NCBI GenBank assembly: GCA_964440605.1 | Contig: CAYTSW010000132.1 | Location: 1-7,330 of the forward strand | Direction of reading: 5' to 3' | Length of the DNA stretch: 7,330 nt | Source: CAYTSW01 sp964440605 | GTDB taxonomy: Bacteria; Planctomycetota; Phycisphaerae; Phycisphaerales; UBA1924 | Part shown: positions 5,206-7,330 of the stretch, piece by piece | Layout of the letters: each line of letters starts with the position of its first letter | Numbering within the stretch: the first letter of the stretch is position 1 | Made by a program: the position numbers and the translations under genes | Notes under the pieces: model-generated | What the model was told of the DNA's origin: nothing | Database searches by the model: none | What the model saw: only the letters and a program-made list of their open reading frames with translations

Positions 5206-7330
5206 ATGAAGCGGTGTTGTGCAGTGATGACGGCGGCGGTGTTGGTTGCGGCGGCGGGGGCGGCGCCGGCGGTGCTGACGGCGCCCGCATCGGCGCAGGT
5301 CCGCCAGGACGAGCGCACGCAGGAGGACAACCGCCGGCGCGAGTTCGACCCGACGCGCCGGTCCAATCGTGACCGGGGCTCGCTGCGTCTGCCTCAGCGC
5401 AACAACAACCAGCCCATGACCGACGAGGCGCGGATCGCGCAGGAAGCCGCGCTCGCCGGCGAGGATCGGAGCCTGGTCGGGCAGGAGGGCGAGCTTGAGA
5501 TCAATACAACGAACCCGATCGGGCTCCAGCAGTTCATCGAGTACGTCAGCAACGCGACGCAGACGCCGATCATCACGGACAACATCCCGCAGACGGACAT
5601 CACCTTCTATGCGCCGGTGAGCATCGGTGTGGACCAGCTCATCCCGCTGCTGCGCTCGCTGCTGGAGGATTACAGCCTCACGCTGACGTACGACGACGAG
5701 CTGGACATCTATCGCGTGCGGCAGGCGGGCAACATCGAGGTGAAGTTCGGGCCCGAGGGCGATGGCTTCGCGACCACGCGTTTGTTCCCGACGCCTCTGC
5801 TCAAGCCCTCGGCGTTGCAGCAGGCGATCCAGACGCAGCTCGGCGGCGGGCCGCAGGGCGGGGGCACGGGCGCGCGGTTCACCACGCTCGACGAGCTGGG
5901 GCTGATGATCGTCACCGCCTCGCCTCGCACGCTCGACGTCATCGAGGAGCTCATCGCGCGGATCACCGAAGGCGTCGCGGGCCAGAGCTTCCGCAGTTTC
6001 GACTTGCAGAACGTCTCGGCGGTGTACGCCCGCCAGCGCGTCCTCTCGCTCGCGGGCGAGACGGCGCAGGCGGGCGGGGCCGGCATTCGCTCGGGCCAGG
6101 GACAGGCCCCGGCCGCGGCGGCCGCGGGAGCGCTCTCCAATCTGGATCAGCGTCTGTTCCTCGAGCAGGGCAACCGCCTGCTCTTCCGCGGGACGCCGGA
6201 AGAGCACGAAGCGCTCGCGACGCTCATCGAAGCGGTCGACCAGACCAGCTCGCTCATCGTGCGCCGGTACATCGCCGGTTCGGTCGCGGCGCAGGTCGCC
6301 GAGGCGGGGCAGCAGCTCGGGCTCGGGCCGGTGTCGGAGCTGTCCGTCGGCACGCGGTCCACGGGCGGTGGCTTCGGCGGACGCACGGGCGGGGCGAACC
6401 AGCGCGGCTTCGGGCAGCCGCAGGAGGAAGCGACGCCCGCCGCCAGCCAGTTCATTCTTGACCTCGAGACCGGCTCATTCATCTACTACGGCACGGAGAG
6501 CCAGCACGACCGCGTCGACATGCTCGTCGAAGATTTTAAAGACACCAACGTCGGCGACGATATCGAGATCCGGACGTACAAGCTCCTCTACGCCCCCGTC
6601 GAGGCGGGCGAGGACGACGAGGGCGAGGGCGTCGCGGCCATCCTCGAGCGCCTCATCGAAGACCCGCGCGACAACGTCGCCCGCGGGCGCTTCCTGCCCG
6701 GCACCCGCGCGGGGACGACCGGCTTCGATCCCTCGCTCATCCCCGAGCCGGAGACCGATCTCGACGTGGATGTGGACGTCGACGCGGGCGCGGAGGCCGG
6801 CGCCGAAGCCGCTCAGCCCACCGGCGGCGTCGCCAGCGTCGGCGGCGAGGGGACGCGTTTGATCGCGACCAGCCAGAACACGACGATCGTTGCCGACGTG
6901 GCGCGCAACCAGATCATCATCAAGGCCCCCGCGCGGGCGCAGGAGCAGTTCGCGCGCCTCATCGAGCAGCTCGACCAGCGCCAGCCCCAGGTCATGGTCG
7001 CGGTCGACATCGTCTCGGTGACCTCCAACGACGAGTTCGACTTCGCCGCCGACGTGCAGATCAACGCGGGCGACTTCTTCCTCTTCAACACCTTCGGCCT
7101 CACCGCGGCCGGCGCGACCGCGCTCGACCCGCGCACCGCCAACACCGGCAACACCGGGCTCACCACCGGCATCATCGAGTCGGACTACCTGCCCGTGGTG
7201 ATCAACGCGCTCGAGTCGGTCGGCACGACACGCACCGTCAGCAACCCCAAGGTGCTCGTCAACGACAACTCGCCGGCCATCTTCGAATCGACCAACGAGG
7301 TGCCCTTCGCGACCACGTCGCAGGGCGCCA
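5206..7330 (+). CDS. Outer-membrane secretin (GspD/PilQ type), C-terminus beyond window
   Basis: Secretins form the outer-membrane channel ring of type II secretion and type IV pilus systems. 708 codons are visible and open to the edge. The ATG at 5206 follows GAGGAG at 7 bases and gives a classical signal peptide (K2, R3, hydrophobic core, cut after A-S-A at residue 30). An N0-like domain lies at about 95-172. Then come what look like four KH-like ring repeats: about 190-254, 263-346, 351-444 and 453-590. Each carries a Gly/Ala-, Gly- or acid-rich insert (213-223, 286-309, 386-413 and 486-550); the last insert contains alternating Asp-Val (518-526). The outer-membrane barrel domain (Pfam PF00263) begins near residue 594 with PQVMVAVDIVSV and continues through VSNPKVLVNDN (678-688) and EVPF (698-701). 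The rest of the barrel is outside the window. No other secretion gene is present, so the machine it serves is unknown; a T2SS-like role is inferred. Repeat boundaries were drawn by eye. Confidence 0.88.
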   Translation, partial: MKRCCAVMTAAVLVAAAGAAPAVLTAPASAQVRQDERTQEDNRRREFDPTRRSNRDRGSLRLPQRNNNQPMTDEARIAQEAALAGEDRSLVGQEGELEINTTNPIGLQQFIEYVSNATQTPIITDNIPQTDITFYAPVSIGVDQLIPLLRSLLEDYSLTLTYDDELDIYRVRQAGNIEVKFGPEGDGFATTRLFPTPLLKPSALQQAIQTQLGGGPQGGGTGARFTTLDELGLMIVTASPRTLDVIEELIARITEGVAGQSFRSFDLQNVSAVYARQRVLSLAGETAQAGGAGIRSGQGQAPAAAAAGALSNLDQRLFLEQGNRLLFRGTPEEHEALATLIEAVDQTSSLIVRRYIAGSVAAQVAEAGQQLGLGPVSELSVGTRSTGGGFGGRTGGANQRGFGQPQEEATPAASQFILDLETGSFIYYGTESQHDRVDMLVEDFKDTNVGDDIEIRTYKLLYAPVEAGEDDEGEGVAAILERLIEDPRDNVARGRFLPGTRAGTTGFDPSLIPEPETDLDVDVDVDAGAEAGAEAAQPTGGVASVGGEGTRLIATSQNTTIVADVARNQIIIKAPARAQEQFARLIEQLDQRQPQVMVAVDIVSVTSNDEFDFAADVQINAGDFFLFNTFGLTAAGATALDPRTANTGNTGLTTGIIESDYLPVVINALESVGTTRTVSNPKVLVNDNSPAIFESTNEVPFATTSQGA

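Noticed and set aside
5005..6207. Very long minus-strand open frame (about 400 codons) continuous with the binder gene
   Set aside because: It is antisense to the secretin gene, whose frame has clear domains. The translation is Arg-rich with no recognisable motif, and the real protein begins at MRVVSLLPSATELL. Stop-poor antisense frames are expected at this GC content.

Overview
This 7.3 kb window is GC-rich bacterial DNA, by eye roughly two-thirds G+C with codon third positions strongly G/C. It contains one 100-base run of N (2376-2475), so it comes from a scaffolded draft or metagenome assembly. The gene set (RNase R with a basic tail, a DoxX-type membrane protein, a leaderless cobalamin-binding-type protein, a phytase-like esterase and a divergent multi-domain secretin) and the base composition would fit a planctomycete, perhaps of the Phycisphaerae. 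That assignment is inference from general resemblance; there is no rRNA or marker phylogeny in the window.

Layout. From the left edge to 2323 (+) runs most of an RNase R gene; its N-terminal end lies outside the window. Only 36 bases later (+), behind a good Shine-Dalgarno and a GTG, begin the remains of a DoxX-family gene. It is interrupted by the assembly gap, then by an apparent internal deletion with a frame change, then by an in-frame TAG, and it ends at 2750. Two bases further on, the opposite strand takes over. A two-gene convergent unit (5004 down to 2753, minus) encodes a cobalamin/iron-siderophore-type binding protein without a signal peptide, followed with a 25-base overlap by a secreted phytase-like esterase. 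A roughly 200-base divergent intergenic region (5005-5205) separates this unit from a large secretin (GspD/PilQ type, +) that starts at 5206 and is still open at the right edge.

How the parts relate. RNase R and the DoxX remnant could have been cotranscribed. The binding protein and the esterase look translationally coupled. The secretin faces away and probably belongs to a type II secretion or type IV pilus-like machine whose other genes are not here. I see no mobile element, CRISPR array, RNA gene or defence system. Most of the window is ordinary housekeeping and accessory content. The points most worth a second look are the broken DoxX gene with its duplicated 10-mer around the gap, the secretin's apparent extra periplasmic ring domain with low-complexity inserts, and the cysteine-containing leaderless binding protein.
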